DNA of 64,000 nucleotides, from contig JAKUCV010003173.1 of NCBI GenBank assembly GCA_028386065.3, positions 20,564 to 84,563 on the forward strand. Reading direction: 5' to 3'. The stretch's first letter is position 1. Each line of letters begins with the position of its first letter. Of the stretch, positions 36,242 through 48,501 are shown in pieces. The notes beneath the pieces are model-generated. The model was not told the origin of the DNA. It saw only the letters and a program-made list of their open reading frames with translations, and did no database searches. The translations under genes were made by a program, and so were the position numbers. The DNA is from Turnera subulata (lineage: Eukaryota > Streptophyta > Magnoliopsida > Malpighiales > Passifloraceae).

Positions 36242-39200
36242 TCAAGCAATCACCTTTCCCTTTGGCTCACGGGCTTCAAGCTTAGGCAGCAATTCAGAGA
36301 CCACCATTTGCAAGGACACATGGTTCAATTGGCTATTTCTCCCATTTACGACCATTTTTGACAAACATGATATTTCCTCGGCATTCAAATTTTTTCCGAG
36401 TAGTTCACTCCAGAATTCCTCATCCTCATGTATGTCTGAAGCTCTCATGAGTTCAATTACTTTCTCCAGGGTAGCTACATTACGACCAGCACCACAACCC
36501 ATGGCAGTTGCAGCACCAACTGCATTCGCAATTGCTAATGTGTTTACCAAGGGCATAGCATGTATGAATCCAAATGCAACCGCTGCTACAAAACTATCTC
36601 CACACCCAACAGTGTCAACGACATCCACCTGATCAAAAAGACTAATATTCAATATATGCCGATAAATAAAAGCTGAATGACTACAAAAAAGCATAGATAT
36701 ATGGCAGGAAAAATCATGCTCGCTCTTTGGATTCTCCCTTCATTTTGAATGCACAAACTCTCAAGATATATGCTAAGATCAAAATTTCAGAAAATTCCAC
36801 AGTTATAGTTGAGGTTCATCACACCTTGAAAGCAGGGGCGCAAGATATAGTTGACATAGTGATTAGAATTGAGCCTCTTGAACCCATTTTCACAATCACC
36901 CATTTTGTCCGGACCCCATCTCTAAGCAACTTCTGCCCAGCTAGTATTGGGTTTCCAATGCCAGTTAATGACTCAGCCTGGCAATGGGCAATCTATATGA
37001 GTTAGATCACAATAAGCACAAGTTCTCACATTCACAAGAATGAGATTAATGTCCATACAAAGAAAAGTGTACCAATTCCACAAAGCTCAACACAAGCCAA
37101 ACTCACAAAAACTCCCAAGATAGATAGAAAATAGACAAGGAACCATTGAAGGCATTCACAAGAACTCCAAAAAATTGGCCAAAATAGGTAAGGAAATCCA
37201 ACAGAAGTGATTAGGGATAACAGCTATATCCACTAGTCCCATCCTCAAGGAAAAGGCATCAAAAAAACCATTCCGGTAAATGAAATCTAAACATTTACAA
37301 TGAAGTTCAAAATAGACAACCAGGCGGTGACAAGCAATGCTCAATTTCAGAATACTGCCTTAGATAGAGAAAAACAGAATCTTCAAATGGCAGTTTTAAA
37401 GAACAGAAAGACAATAAAAAAATGAAATCCATGCATATATCAATGTTGTATGGGTATGCATTACCACCTTACATAACTGCAAAAAGTTTAGGGATAAGAA
37501 GAAATTGCTTAGTAAAATAAAGCATTTTTAAATTGGCTTATTTTTTTCTTTTAATATGAAGCATTTTTAAATTGGCTTATTTGTTTCTTTTAATATGAAG
37601 CATTTTCAAACCAGTTGTACATAAAGATCCATGAATACCCCAGATCCTTAATAAGAAAGACATGGTAGAGGTTCTTGTTAAATCAAACACAGAATTTGAA
37701 ACTCTTTGTTTGCCAGATTGCCAAGGCTGTAGAAATTTTGTTCCTCTCTTCAGGAAAGTACAAATGTAACAGAAATCATGGAATGTAGTTAGAGTGTCCA
37801 GGGAATACATGTTGACTCACTTTATACAACTCTGCCTCAATAAATTTAAGATTGTGCTTAAAGCATGTTAGAGCATACAACATTTCATTCCCTAAATTCA
37901 AAGATGAAGTGGAAATTTGACACCAGAATTGCAAAGAAATTTTCCAGAAATCTAGATCATTGGCATCAGGACATTGTGTGAATAGCTGAAAGCAATCTAA
38001 AATATTCTAAGAAGTCTTGTGACAAACCTCATCAGATGTCAGCAAAAGAACATCACTCATCTTCAAGAAATGATTGAGTGCCTCTTGTTCTTCAGATGTT
38101 CCATTGGAAAGACTCTTCCCACGCGGTCCAGGATCAAAGAAAACAGATGTTCCAACTTCAACAGCATAATCTAGAGCCGAGACTATGACACCAGGTGGTA
38201 GGTCATCAAAGCCATAGCCATTGCAAAATAAAATCTTTGACTGCTGAATAGCCATCTTTACTTTGCCTGACAATCCCGGCATCCAGCTAAACGCAGGTTC
38301 CTTGCTAAAATCTGCTCGACTGTAGCCAAAGAAGTCACGTTGATGATCACCTTACTCCATCATTATGACTTGTACCACAAAAAAAACTTTTCAAGTGACA
38401 AGTGATTTACCTACAAAAGCCATGTCTTTGAAAAGGATCAACAAGTACCCAGCACAAAAGTGTCTGATACGAGGCACCAGATCTGTCGACAACATCATCC
38501 TCATCCTCACTCATCCCCACCATATCAATCCCCTCGTCACGAAGCACGTCTAGAAGGAAATTCCCATATACTTCATTGCCAACATGACCAATTGCAGCGC
38601 AACGAAGCCCCAGTCTTGCAGCTGCTATGACCATATTGCAATTTCCCCCAGCTTCCCAATGTCGCTGCATTCAGAACCCATAAACAGTGCACAAAATTAA
38701 ATGTTTAATTGACGAAAGGAGTAACCTTTTGAAACCATTCAAAGGTTATTTTTACAACCAAGCATATTTACCACAAGCGGGATTCTATCAAGTTTAGCTT
38801 TTTTTTCTACGTTTTCGAGGCAAATAAGGACAACGCAGGAGGGTCAATATCATAACACTTTTTTCTAGAAAATGAAACAGAAGTGACCCATCCTGAAAAA
38901 AAGAAAAAAAGTAATTGAAAGCTGAAATTTAAAAGTGAAGGGAAGCGAACCTTATCAGGAGGAGATTTAGATAACTCTTCCATGTAAGCGAGGCGAGATT
39001 GCGGGTCGCGGGGGGGCAAATTGGGAACATTGAGGACAATATCGACGCAGAGATTACCCAGGGTAGCGACGTCGATGTTTTTGGCGCCAACGCTTCTGAG
39101 CTTCCATGGGTTGGGGGAGGAGGGAGGCGCGGAGGCGCCGTGGTCGGGGGCGGAGAGCTGGATGCCACCACGGCAGCTGAAGGCGGAGGAGGAGATGCGC

Positions 39201-39337
39201 GGCGGCCGAAGAGGAGCGGGAACGGAGAGGATTAGGTGATGCCTAGGGTTTTGAAAGGAGGGTTGTGGTGTTGCTGATGCATTGTAAGGGAATGGAGAAG
39301 AGAGTGGAGATTTGAGGATTAAGGTGTGATGATGCAT
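36242..39337 (-). CDS. pfkB-family (ribokinase-fold) carbohydrate/nucleoside kinase
   Basis: Five exons on the minus strand: 39337-38951, 38664-38411, 38319-38028, 36977-36825, 36628-36242. The phases join to give about 490 residues. The first about 80 residues are rich in Ser, Pro and basic residues with few acidic ones, as in an organelle (probably plastid) transit peptide. The ribokinase fold starts at VATLGNLCVDIVLNVPNLPP (about 90). It includes the substrate-site motif WEAGGNCNM (exon 2), FFDPGPRGK and LLLTSDE (exon 3), WVIVKMGSRGS (exon 4) and the pfkB signature DTVGCGDSF with catalytic Asp373 (exon 5). These enzymes transfer a phosphate from ATP to a sugar or nucleoside hydroxyl. The substrate cannot be read from the sequence, so no symbol is given. 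The acceptor of exon 4 was chosen so that the protein reads SDE-AES-LTG. The 1 kb third intron holds a tandem repeat. Confidence 0.9.
37520..37610. repeat. 39 bp tandem repeat in pfkB intron 3
   Basis: Units start at 37520, 37559 and 37598. The first two are nearly identical (AAGCATTTTTAAATTGGC ... CTTTTAATATG) and the third is a 13 bp partial copy. Confidence 0.85.
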
Positions 39338-39388
39338 TCAGAGTTGGGACTTTGGATTAGGAAATGAGGAACTGGAAGATAATTGAAT

Positions 39389-39410
39389 AGAGAGAGAGAG
39401 AGAGAGAGAG
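39389..39410. repeat. (AG)n microsatellite upstream of pfkB
   Basis: Eleven AG units. On the coding (minus) strand this is a CT run in the presumed 5' UTR, followed by a longer pyrimidine-rich tract to about 39460. Confidence 0.85.
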
Positions 39411-39411
39411 G

Positions 39412-40725
39412 AGAAGAAAAAGAAAAAAAGAGGGAGGGAAATGAAAGGGAAAGGAGAGGGATTTATTTGTAGTAATGTAGGGGAATAATGGGAATTGGAT
39501 TTGAAATAAAGGAGGAAGAATATTGTGGTTCTTCTTGTTATCTCTTTTTCTTTCTTTCTCTGCTACTAGGAGTCTAGGAGAGAGTGTAGTGTCCAATTAA
39601 TCAAAATCATTTCAAGTTTCAACAACAAGTTGACACCTCGAACTTTTCCAAGTGTGCTCTCCCTCTTTATGGGGGGCTTCATGGAATCTTCAATCACCCG
39701 AGTTTATTCACTCAAAAAAAAAAAAATTCCGTGTTTATCTTCATTATCTGCAAAGTCTATAAATCATTTTTTTAAAAAAAAAAGTTTCAAATTGTAACTA
39801 TTTTATTAGCTCGAATGTGACATATAATACTCTCTTTTGGTATGCTATTATTGCACTATTCTACGATTTATCCACACATTACCTCATTATCTGCCGGTAA
39901 TTTAATACTTCAGGAGGGTTGTAATTAGATTTTAAATTTAGAATTTACACAAATCAACCCATCAAAGTTGCTGCTCATGAGTCTAATTTGGGGTATACGC
40001 AGGCTAGCAACCAAGTTGGAATATTATAATTCAAATACATTATAGGATTAAAGATGCGGTCATTCTGTCCAAAAAAGGATGCTCATTCGGATCCGGTGGA
40101 CTAGGAGGATGATGAAGAAAGGAGGATGCGTCCTTTAACTAAATAAGAAAATGGAGAATGCGTCCACTTTGAGGGGTCTGCCCGCTCGATGCCAATTCCA
40201 GTTCCTGTTGATGCGGAATATATACTATTCAAGGGGATAATCAACTGCTATAGAGTTGCAAAAAGGCAAACACCAAGAGGCTGGATCTTTTCCCTAGAAA
40301 ATAAGCACTACTCAATTTTTTTGTACGTTACACTACACATTCATCAGTACCAAGTAGAAAATCCTTTCACTCACGTCATGCTACCAGGATTAGTTGTGTA
40401 GTCTCTTGAAGACAATATTTGTTCAAACGCAACTGTAGGATCATGCTAATGCTCAAAATCTGATTGACCCAAGAGGTCTCCAGGCATTCTTTTATCAGCA
40501 GCAACAACTACGAAATAGGAAACAAGCAGATTAAAAGAAAATTTGGAACATCGGAACAAATTTACTCGAGCATTTGCAATCCTGAACCAAAGATCCATGA
40601 AGCGTCGTACCCCCAGACTCATCATTCCATGGACGGCAAGAGAGTGGATAGCGGAGATTGGATGGCAAAGAAATTTGGAACAATTTGCGGATGTTGAGAT
40701 CCATAAAAATCTGTTAAAGTTAGCC
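39412..40725. other. Intergenic region between pfkB and IDN2/FDM-like genes
   Basis: The left end holds the pfkB 5' leader and promoter, and the right end the 3' UTR of the next gene. Open frames are below 110 codons, the longest partly antisense to the last exon of the FDM-like gene. Nothing else was recognised. Confidence 0.5.
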
Positions 40726-43428
40726 TCAACGTTTCTTCCGCTTACAGTTCTTGATATCCTTTACTGCATGGGCAATGACCTCCTTCAACGTGGCTTTCCT
40801 TCCTTCTTTGAAGTTCCAGAACTCTTGAATCACATATCTACCACTAGGATTATACTCATTTAACTCTTGCAGAGCATTAACAACTGCTGTGTACGCTTCA
40901 TCCTTCCACTCCTGCTTGAGACTTTTTAGCTTCTCATCTTCTTCGTCCAATATTTCCTGCATCAAGCAATAGATCATGCTATTAGACTTTAAATCCCCCA
41001 ATGACAATCATCTAGCACAAGTGCACAACAGAGGAAGATAATTTACCTTCTCTTTTCCATCCTCAGTAATGACTTTAAAAGGATGCCAATGTGGGTCCTT
41101 CAAATGCTCCTGCCACAAGCTGCAGAGAGTGGCGGCCTCTATCATTACATCATCAGGTTTAAACTTTTCCCTGCAGACACTCTGAAATGAGTTTGCATCA
41201 ATTTCTCCCATTCTCTTTATTCCAATATTAGTAGGACGTCCACTCAGCAATTTAGGCCAACCCTGCCAAAAGAAAAAAGAAAGAAAAAAATGACTGGTCA
41301 TGCTCCAAAACTAAAAGCAAATTTGGTATGATCAATTCATACAGTTTAGAAGGAGGTCATACCTCAATCAAAACTTTGCGGGCTTCTTGGAGCTCATCAT
41401 TGCTTCCACGCTCTTTTACTATCAGAATTTGATTCAGGGACTCCATACTACTCATGTCATCAACTTTGCTCGCTAATTCCTCCTCCAACTCCTTCATATT
41501 TGATTGGTTGGCAGCATTATCTTGACTATACTGCTTCATCACCTGAAGCTTTCCCCTTAAATCTTGGATTTCCATTTCAAGTTTCTGCTTGGCAGCCAAC
41601 TCCTTTTCCAACTTAAGAAACTTATCCATCGCCTCTTGTTTCTCTCTCTGAAGATTTTCACATCGTTGTCAGTAAAAGCGCCAAAAATTGATAACCTAAC
41701 AAAAAAAGGACCAATTTTATCTGCGGCTCTACACTGAGATGCATACCTTTTTCTCTTCAACCAATCTTAAGAAATTCTTATCCGCCTTCTCCTTTTCCAG
41801 GGATGCCAAATGGAGCGAACTGTCTCTCACAGCATTCTACATAAAAGACAACACTGAGTACATGCATTACCAAATATACAGCAAAAATAACCAAAACAGG
41901 AATAGAAAAGTTTTTTTGCTTCCTTCAGTAAAGCATCTTATTGTTGACGCTGATGCTACACTTTTGCATATGAACCAGACATATAATTTCTATTATTCCA
42001 AGTACGAAAGCCTACGAGTTAGCAGTTGTTAAATTAGATCTATCATTAAGGTGGAAAGAAAGCATTCCTTAGATTTGGCCTTGTCACAGTCAAAAAGGAA
42101 AAAGAAAGCCCTGGATGAATTTGAAACCATAATATATTGCTTTCACATTGATTTTATGACGAGGCTATCAGAGTAATAAAGAAGGAAAGCAAGAAAACAT
42201 AGACATAACTATAACACAGACTGGTCAACAATATACGTTACCTTCTTCTTCTCCTCATCAAGTTTTTGCTTTTCAAGCGCAGTTAGTGCTTCCTTTTTGT
42301 TCAATTTTAAATTCCTTTCATCAAGTTCTCTTCTCTTGTACTCCCATTCCTCAGCTAATCTGTCCCTCTCATCCAGGAGTCTTTGAAGTTTTTCACGAGC
42401 TTCACTCTGTATCTTCTCCCTTTCTGGTAAATAGCTAAAATCATCATGTACACAACTTCGCAGGCAGACACAAGAAAATTGTTCAAAACAAGGCATATGT
42501 TCAGCCTACTAGAAAGAAAAGGGGACAAACCTTCAGCAAGCTTAGACTGTAGCTTCTCCGTGTCTTCCAACAATCTTTCCAAAGTCATGGCAGTCTTATT
42601 AACCTTATATTGTATATGATCCATTTCTAAATTGGCCGTATCAATTTTTTCCGCAAGGTCTGCTAGAGTACTTGTTTTTTGCTCAGCCTCTTTTTGATTG
42701 ACGGATGAAAATGTCGCTAACTCCCATTTTCCTTGATTGCGAAGATACTCCCCCATTGGCCCATCTGAATGATAATCAGCAGCTCGAGCAAACCAGCCAT
42801 AAGTACTTGAGTCAAGATAAGTTTTCTGTTCCCAATCCTTTTTGCCATGAGACTCGGCATCAAATGAACTCTGAAACGCCATTGCATTAGCAAACCCGGG
42901 CCGATCGTTTTCAAATGTCAAAATGGCTTCAATAGTCTGCTTATCCTCTCTCCAGAATGCATAGGCTTCCAAAGGCTTGAACCTCGCATACTTTTTCAAC
43001 CAGTAAGTTGCGCCGAGTTGCGGACTTATTTCTTCATGATCCTTTACTTTCTTGGATATGACGCCACTCCATGGCTTTACAAATAATTCATCTTGCTCAG
43101 AATTTCGGTTGACAGGTCGAGGTACAACCTGTTTAGCTTGTTCTGCTTCATTTGCAAGGTCTATCTGCAAATATTTTGCCAAGGCAAGGTGTTTTGCCTT
43201 CTGTTTGGCACTTCTGTTGGCAGAACCTGTACTCACTCCAGATGCATGTTGAAGCAGGTCCTTGTACTTGTAATCCCGCTTCCTTTTCCCCAAGCAGAAT
43301 GGACACCTTAAGAAGCCATGCACCTTTAACTTGAGTTTTCCAGTCTTCAAATCCTCATATGGCCTGACCATATGGTCATCGATCTCTGATTCGCTAATGT
43401 CAGTGTCCTCTTCAGAACTATGATCCAT
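40726..43428 (-). CDS. IDN2/FDM-like factor of RNA-directed DNA methylation (zf-XS, XS, coiled coil, XH)
   Basis: Six exons on the minus strand: 43428-42531, 42423-42242, 41836-41747, 41647-41363, 41262-41047, 40956-40726. The phases join to 633 residues, the usual family length. Domains in order: zf-XS zinc finger (about 42-85, CPFCLGKRKRDYKYKDLLQH); XS domain (about 115-232, FVKPWSGVI to STYGWFARAADYHSDGPMG); a long charged coiled coil (about 238-500); and the XH domain (about 505-630, IGIKRMGEIDANSF to the end). Arabidopsis IDN2 and FDM1-5 bind double-stranded RNA through XS, dimerise through the coiled coil and act downstream of Pol V transcripts in RNA-directed DNA methylation. Whether this is the IDN2 or FDM branch is not decided. 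The 5' UTR region contains an assembly gap. The nearest neighbour upstream is a 10 kb gypsy element. Confidence 0.93.
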
Positions 43429-45755
43429 CTAAGAAATAGAAGAAATTTCAAACCACAATTGATTGGAAGGAATGATAAGAAGTATACCAACAATTGTCCA
43501 AGAAAAATATCCTATGAGTTTTGACAGCAATTATTAGAAGTTTCAGCCAATCTTAACTCACTGTTATGTATAGCACAAGCAAGATGCTAAATTAATAACT
43601 GTGGTCGAAAATAGACCAACTTCTCCATTTCCGAATACAAGAATCTTCAATATTTCCCGATCATATACAAAAGCCCTTGTTCTGCATTCAGCTGTCTACC
43701 TTTTCTACAACTATTCCTATCTCCTAATGCACCAAAGTATCCTCAACATATACTACACCTCTATTAAACTGATTGATACCAAAAAGAACTAGTTAGTTTC
43801 TGCAATACAAACTTTGAAATCTCAGAAACATAATAGAACAAAAAGGTTTCTTATTAAGAGACAACAAATCGTTTAACTGTTGTAATAATTTGAGATTTCA
43901 TTTCTTTTTTCCACCAAATGAACTCAATTTTGTGGAGAATTAGATCAAAATCCCCCGTTACATATCTAAACTACATTGTCCCCCTCATAGATACAAATAA
44001 TATATCCTTCCCCCACCCCCTCTTAAGAATTACAACTAACCCATATTTAGCACAACAGAAACAAAAAATATGAGGTTCATACTCAAATAAATAAAATTAT
44101 CTAATCAAGATTAGAGAGATCAGATTTCAAAAACAATTTTCATTTCTGGGTAGCTGCATTTTCACCGCCTCTGCGTTACACACCTAAAGCCTAACCCACA
44201 CCAACACCACCAAAGAGAAAAAAAAAAAAAAAAAAAAAAGAAGCCATGTCTGATCTCTTCACGCAAAAACAATGGCCATTTTACGAATTTAAAAACCCCC
44301 AAAACAAACCCTGCAATTTTTTTCGCTTGAAATCTTAACCTAATTAGAGAAGGGACCCACCATAAGCTACCAAACAAGTCTCCTAGTCAAAATGAGAGTG
44401 GACCACAGTCAAAAATCGGGAATTCCCTACACAATATGCCAATCAATCAGTCATAGAGAACAACAACACAAAACTGACAGTGCAAGAAAGGAGCTCACAT
44501 TCTCTCGGGAGATCGAAGAGTAGGGTAAACTCAAATAATGAAGAGGAATTATGGGGTTAGATGTAAAACAAACCAACTNNNNNNNNNNNNNNNNNNNNNN
44601 NNNNNNNNNNNNNNNNNNNNNNNNNNNNNNNNNNNNNNNNNNNNNNNNNNNNNNNNNNNNNNNNNNNNNNNNNNNNNNNNNNNNNNNNNNNNNNNNNNNN
44701 NNNNNNNNNNNNNNNNNNNNNNNNNNNNNNNNNNNNNNNNNNNNNNNNNNNNNNNNNNNNNNNNCAGGGGAAGAAGATAACAAGAGAGGAGAAAGATATT
44801 AGATTTTGCTTTTTTAAAAAAGAATTCAAATAAAATCTTAATAATAAATCGGAGATCCATAACAAGTTTTTTGGTGGAAGATTCATGACGAAGGGAATGA
44901 AGAAGAAGAAAAAAAAAAGATTTTGATGAGAATAAAGGTAAGAATTATTGATAGGTTTTATTTTATTGATGGTCATTGATGGAAAAGTTTTTGCGTTAAT
45001 AGCCTTAGCCATGGGAGATGGAATTAGGAGGAACCAGGTTTTTGTATTTGTTTTGTTTCTTGCGGCCGGCGGTGGATTCATGATGGAGAAGAAGTAATAT
45101 GGAATAGATTTTAGGTTTTGCGATCTTAGTGTTTTCAAAAATAATTAATAAGATAAATATCTACTAAACATATCATTAAAATTTTATTTCTATTTTTAGT
45201 TAAACACATAGGATGCCACCTCACCCCTGAAATTTTTAGGGGTGATGTATGTAGTGGCAAATAGTATTATTGAAAGGAATAATGCTCTCTGCTTAATTGC
45301 TTCCACTGACGTGTGAGGTTTGTTGTACGTTACTCTCTTTTTTTTTTTCATGCATTTAGTGATTATAAACGTCATTTGTGATTGAGGAGAATTTAATCTA
45401 CACCCTTTTATTTAGCCCAACTACTCGCAATTATTTAGATACGGATTTATATCATTCTATCCGCATGATAAGGAACTAAATTCATAGAGGAAAACCTTTA
45501 TAATTTCGGGTCATTCTTCAATCTATATTAGATCTAACTTCTCTTTCAGATGTTGACACGTGTCCTATCTTTACGAGAAATTACATTCATAGTATCACTT
45601 GGCAAAGTAGGTACGTGTAATTCTGTAAAAAAAAAACACAAAACGATTAATATATTATTTAATTGTTATTTTAAAAAATATACTATTTAAATATTTTTAT
45701 ATTCTTGTTAACAAGTAATGAATTTAATCAAAATTTTTTTTAATATTTTAAATTC
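43429..45755. other. Upstream region of the IDN2/FDM-like gene with assembly gap
   Basis: The promoter and 5' UTR of the minus-strand FDM-like gene should lie here, possibly across the gap. 43900-44530 is A-rich on the + strand with a poly-A run near 44219-44239. The open frames crossing the gap are artefacts of the N run. 45160-45755 is AT-rich DNA into which the gypsy element inserted. Confidence 0.5.
44579..44764. other. Assembly gap (186 N)
   Basis: A run of 186 undetermined bases about 1.15 kb upstream of the FDM-like start codon. Promoter or leader-exon sequence could be hidden here. Confidence 0.99.
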
Positions 45756-48372
45756 TGTAACAGTCCGGTAATTTTTGCGTTTTTACTAGTACCGTAAAAA
45801 GTTTTTACACAGTTATTTACCATTAAAATTAATCTTGGGTAATTAATTTATGGTAACTTGTGCATCGGATTTCGAAGCCGAGCCCTATCCCACGTTCGGA
45901 ATTTTTCTGCGGATTTTTCTGACCAAAGTTGGAATTTTTCGGGTCCAGGAATCTTCACAAAAGTCGGGTTTATCCTTGAGTTATCGGACCAGAAATAAAG
46001 TCAAGGGGGTATAATAGTTATTTTCTAGTCCGGACAGAACCCGTCTCACATGCTGCACAGTATTGAGGCTGCCGCCGCCTACTCCTGTGACGCCTGTGAA
46101 CTGCTAGTGTTACCCGTGCCTTACCAGTGTTTTGCTCGTGCTTCACCAGTGTTGCATGCCTTACCTGTGCCTTCATCTGCCTCCCCAGTGCACACCATCA
46201 TCTACATCTCTTCCTCTGCAAACCATCTGCAATAGCCATCCTTCACTGCAAAAAAAAAAAAACTACCTGAGCAAGCCAGAAAAAAAAAAAGAAACAAACA
46301 CACAACACACTACATCCAACCAGAAATCGCCACGTCATCACCACCTCACCCATCACCTTCCTCCCTCTCCCGGTCACTGTTCACGCATAGGTGAACCACG
46401 CCGCCACACACATCACCACCCCTACCAAAGTCTTACCCTCACTGTCGCCGTCCGAACGAACCCAACGCCGACAGCCAAGGATCCGACGGGCTGCCTTCAC
46501 CTCCCTGCCACTGTCGACCGCCGCTCCAGCAGCCACGACGCCGGCCGTCCTTGCGTCGCCGCCTACGTCCGCGACCTGTGCCACCCTCGCTTTTTGCGTC
46601 GCTCGCCTTCCTCCTGCCTCGCGTGTCACGCCGTCGTCGCAAACCCAGAAGACCATTCGGGTCTTGAGGTGAGCCAACCCTCCTGCATCTGGGTCGAGTC
46701 GCGGGTCACAAGGGCGCTGGGCCACGCTTTGGCACAGGCCCGTGTTCTGGCTCTGTGTCCTAGCCTGGACCTTGGTGCCTGGGTCCCGTGGGCTGGACCT
46801 ATTGGGCTGCTAAGTTCATAGGTTGGCCAGGTTTTTTAAAATAAAAGAGGAAGAAGAGGAAAATAATAATTACTTGGTATTTTATGGGAATAACTTGGAA
46901 ATAAAAATAATTTGTGTTTTGGAAAAGAATATATGTTACGGTATATGATATTTTGGAAAGTACATACTTATGGAATAAACTGGAAAGGGTATTATCAAAA
47001 TATTATACCGGAATAATATCCGGTATAAGTATAGTATGGTATTTTTGACACTTGAAAAATAAATGGTGAATGATGATGATAATGGAAAATAACCCGAGGC
47101 AGTACCAAGTCGGATCAGTAATTTATTTTACGGCATACCGTATTAGCATGACATCTGCATAACATCTTATGTGTGCATGTTATTTGGTTGATTTAGGAGT
47201 TGATAACGAGCAGATACCTGAGGAACCGGACTTGGAATCTGTTGGGCATTTCCAAAATTGATAATCGGCTAAGGTGAGGATGGATAACCCTTGATATGTA
47301 CCTGTAATACTGTGTGTGCTTTGTTGTTTGATTGAACTGCTGAGATGATCATTGTTGGTTATTTGACTGCTATGGTTATTGTTGTTGCTGCGGTTGGACT
47401 GTGTTGTTGGTCTTGTGGATATTATGAATAATGTTGAACTGTTATTTGTGAATAGTTGGTGTTATGAGATTGTTGATGGTTTGGTCTGTGGAATAACTTG
47501 AGATGATAGAAAGTTGGATAATTGAGGAAACAGTATTGGAATTGGAATTTAATTTGAGATGATGATTTAATTGTCACGTGGGAAGTAGTGGTACGACTAG
47601 ATGGTTAGAGGCTAGTTCTGTGGTGTCATGGCCGGTTTGGTTTGGTTGTTGGGGATGTTGATCCCGGTTTGATTTGCATATTGGGATGTTGATCCCGGAT
47701 TGGTTTGTTATTGGGATTTTGATCCCGGATTATGTTTTGGCCTGGCATACGGAATTAGTTAATAACCAGGTACAACCCTAACTTGTCCAGTGACAGGGCC
47801 CCGAAAGATAAAATTGGTAATAATAATAAATATTCTTTAGGTTCTTGCTCAGTCATGATTTGGTAGAATCTTGAGTTGTCTTTTGCTGGTGTTTTCTTCA
47901 AAAGTATTATGGTTGCCTGCATATCTCTGTTTATCCTTGGTTGGTGAGCACTTTGGACTCACCCCTCGCCTGCGGGGTTTCATCCCATAGGTTAAGTTGT
48001 TTCGTAGTTCAGGTACGACGTTCGATGGCTGCTGCTTTCTTCTCCACCTGACTCCGGATCCATACCTCCGCTACATGTGCATATAAGACTTCCGTTGCTG
48101 TATTATACATGCTGTTGTGTTTCTGTGTTGCTGCTTTCCTATGATGCCTATGATGTTGTTTGAACTATATTCTGCTGCTGCTGTTGAGCTTTGAGGGTGT
48201 GGCTTGAATAATGGTCCCCGAATGCGGGTGACAGATGATGTACTGGTATTTCTGTTGTATTTGGGATTTGTTGTTGTGTAGTATTTGACTTCGATGTACT
48301 GTCTGTTCTATCAATAAGAATAGTTTCGGCACGTGTTTACTGTATCTGGTAAATACGGGTCGGGGCGCTTCA
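45756..48372 (+). repeat. 5' LTR of the gypsy element (2617 bp)
   Basis: It starts TGTAACAGTCCGG and ends GGGGCGCTTCA, and is collinear with 53169-55801. It contains a GGTATAATAG box near 46008 and a C-rich leader (46300-46660). It also has an exon-like block with splice sites (47197-47273), a G-box block (CACGTG at 47575) and three GGGAT/ATCCC hairpins (47652-47726). The 229-codon open frame at 46132-46821 is part of the C-rich leader and is not supported as a gene. Confidence 0.93.
47652..47726. repeat. Three-unit GGGAT/ATCCC hairpin array in 5' LTR
   Basis: GGGATGTTGATCCC at 47652 and 47683, and GGGATTTTGATCCC at 47713, spaced 30-31 bp. Each has a perfect 5 bp stem and a 4 nt loop. In the 3' LTR the first two are kept (55090, 55121) and the third is damaged (55151, GGGAAGTTGATCCT). 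Confidence 0.85.
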
Positions 48373-48375
48373 TTT

Positions 48376-48387
48376 TGGCAGCGGAGC
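48376..48387 (+). other. Primer-binding site, degenerate initiator-Met tRNA type
   Basis: TGGCAGCGGAGC starts 4 nt after the LTR end and matches 9 of 12 positions of TGGTATCAGAGC, the usual site complementary to the 3' end of initiator methionine tRNA. The mismatches may be decay or a different primer tRNA. Confidence 0.5.
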
Positions 48388-48501
48388 AGGCAGTAGGTCA
48401 TTAGGGACATAAATGTGATTGCATGATTGTTTGTTTGTGCATAAGATTTGTCTGTCATGATATGATATGCATACATATACATTCTTATATAGGTAAGACG
48501 A

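Noticed and set aside
36977..38027. A missing exon in the long third pfkB intron
   Set aside because: Exons 3 and 4 join in phase and give the continuous family sequence SDE-AES-LTG, so none is needed.
44451..45138. Open frames spanning the N run
   Set aside because: They exist only because undetermined bases contain no stop codons.
46132..46821. 229-codon open frame in the 5' LTR (and 53545-54105 in the 3' LTR)
   Set aside because: The frames are not kept between the two LTRs or in related LTRs, the composition is C-rich low complexity, and no domain is recognisable.
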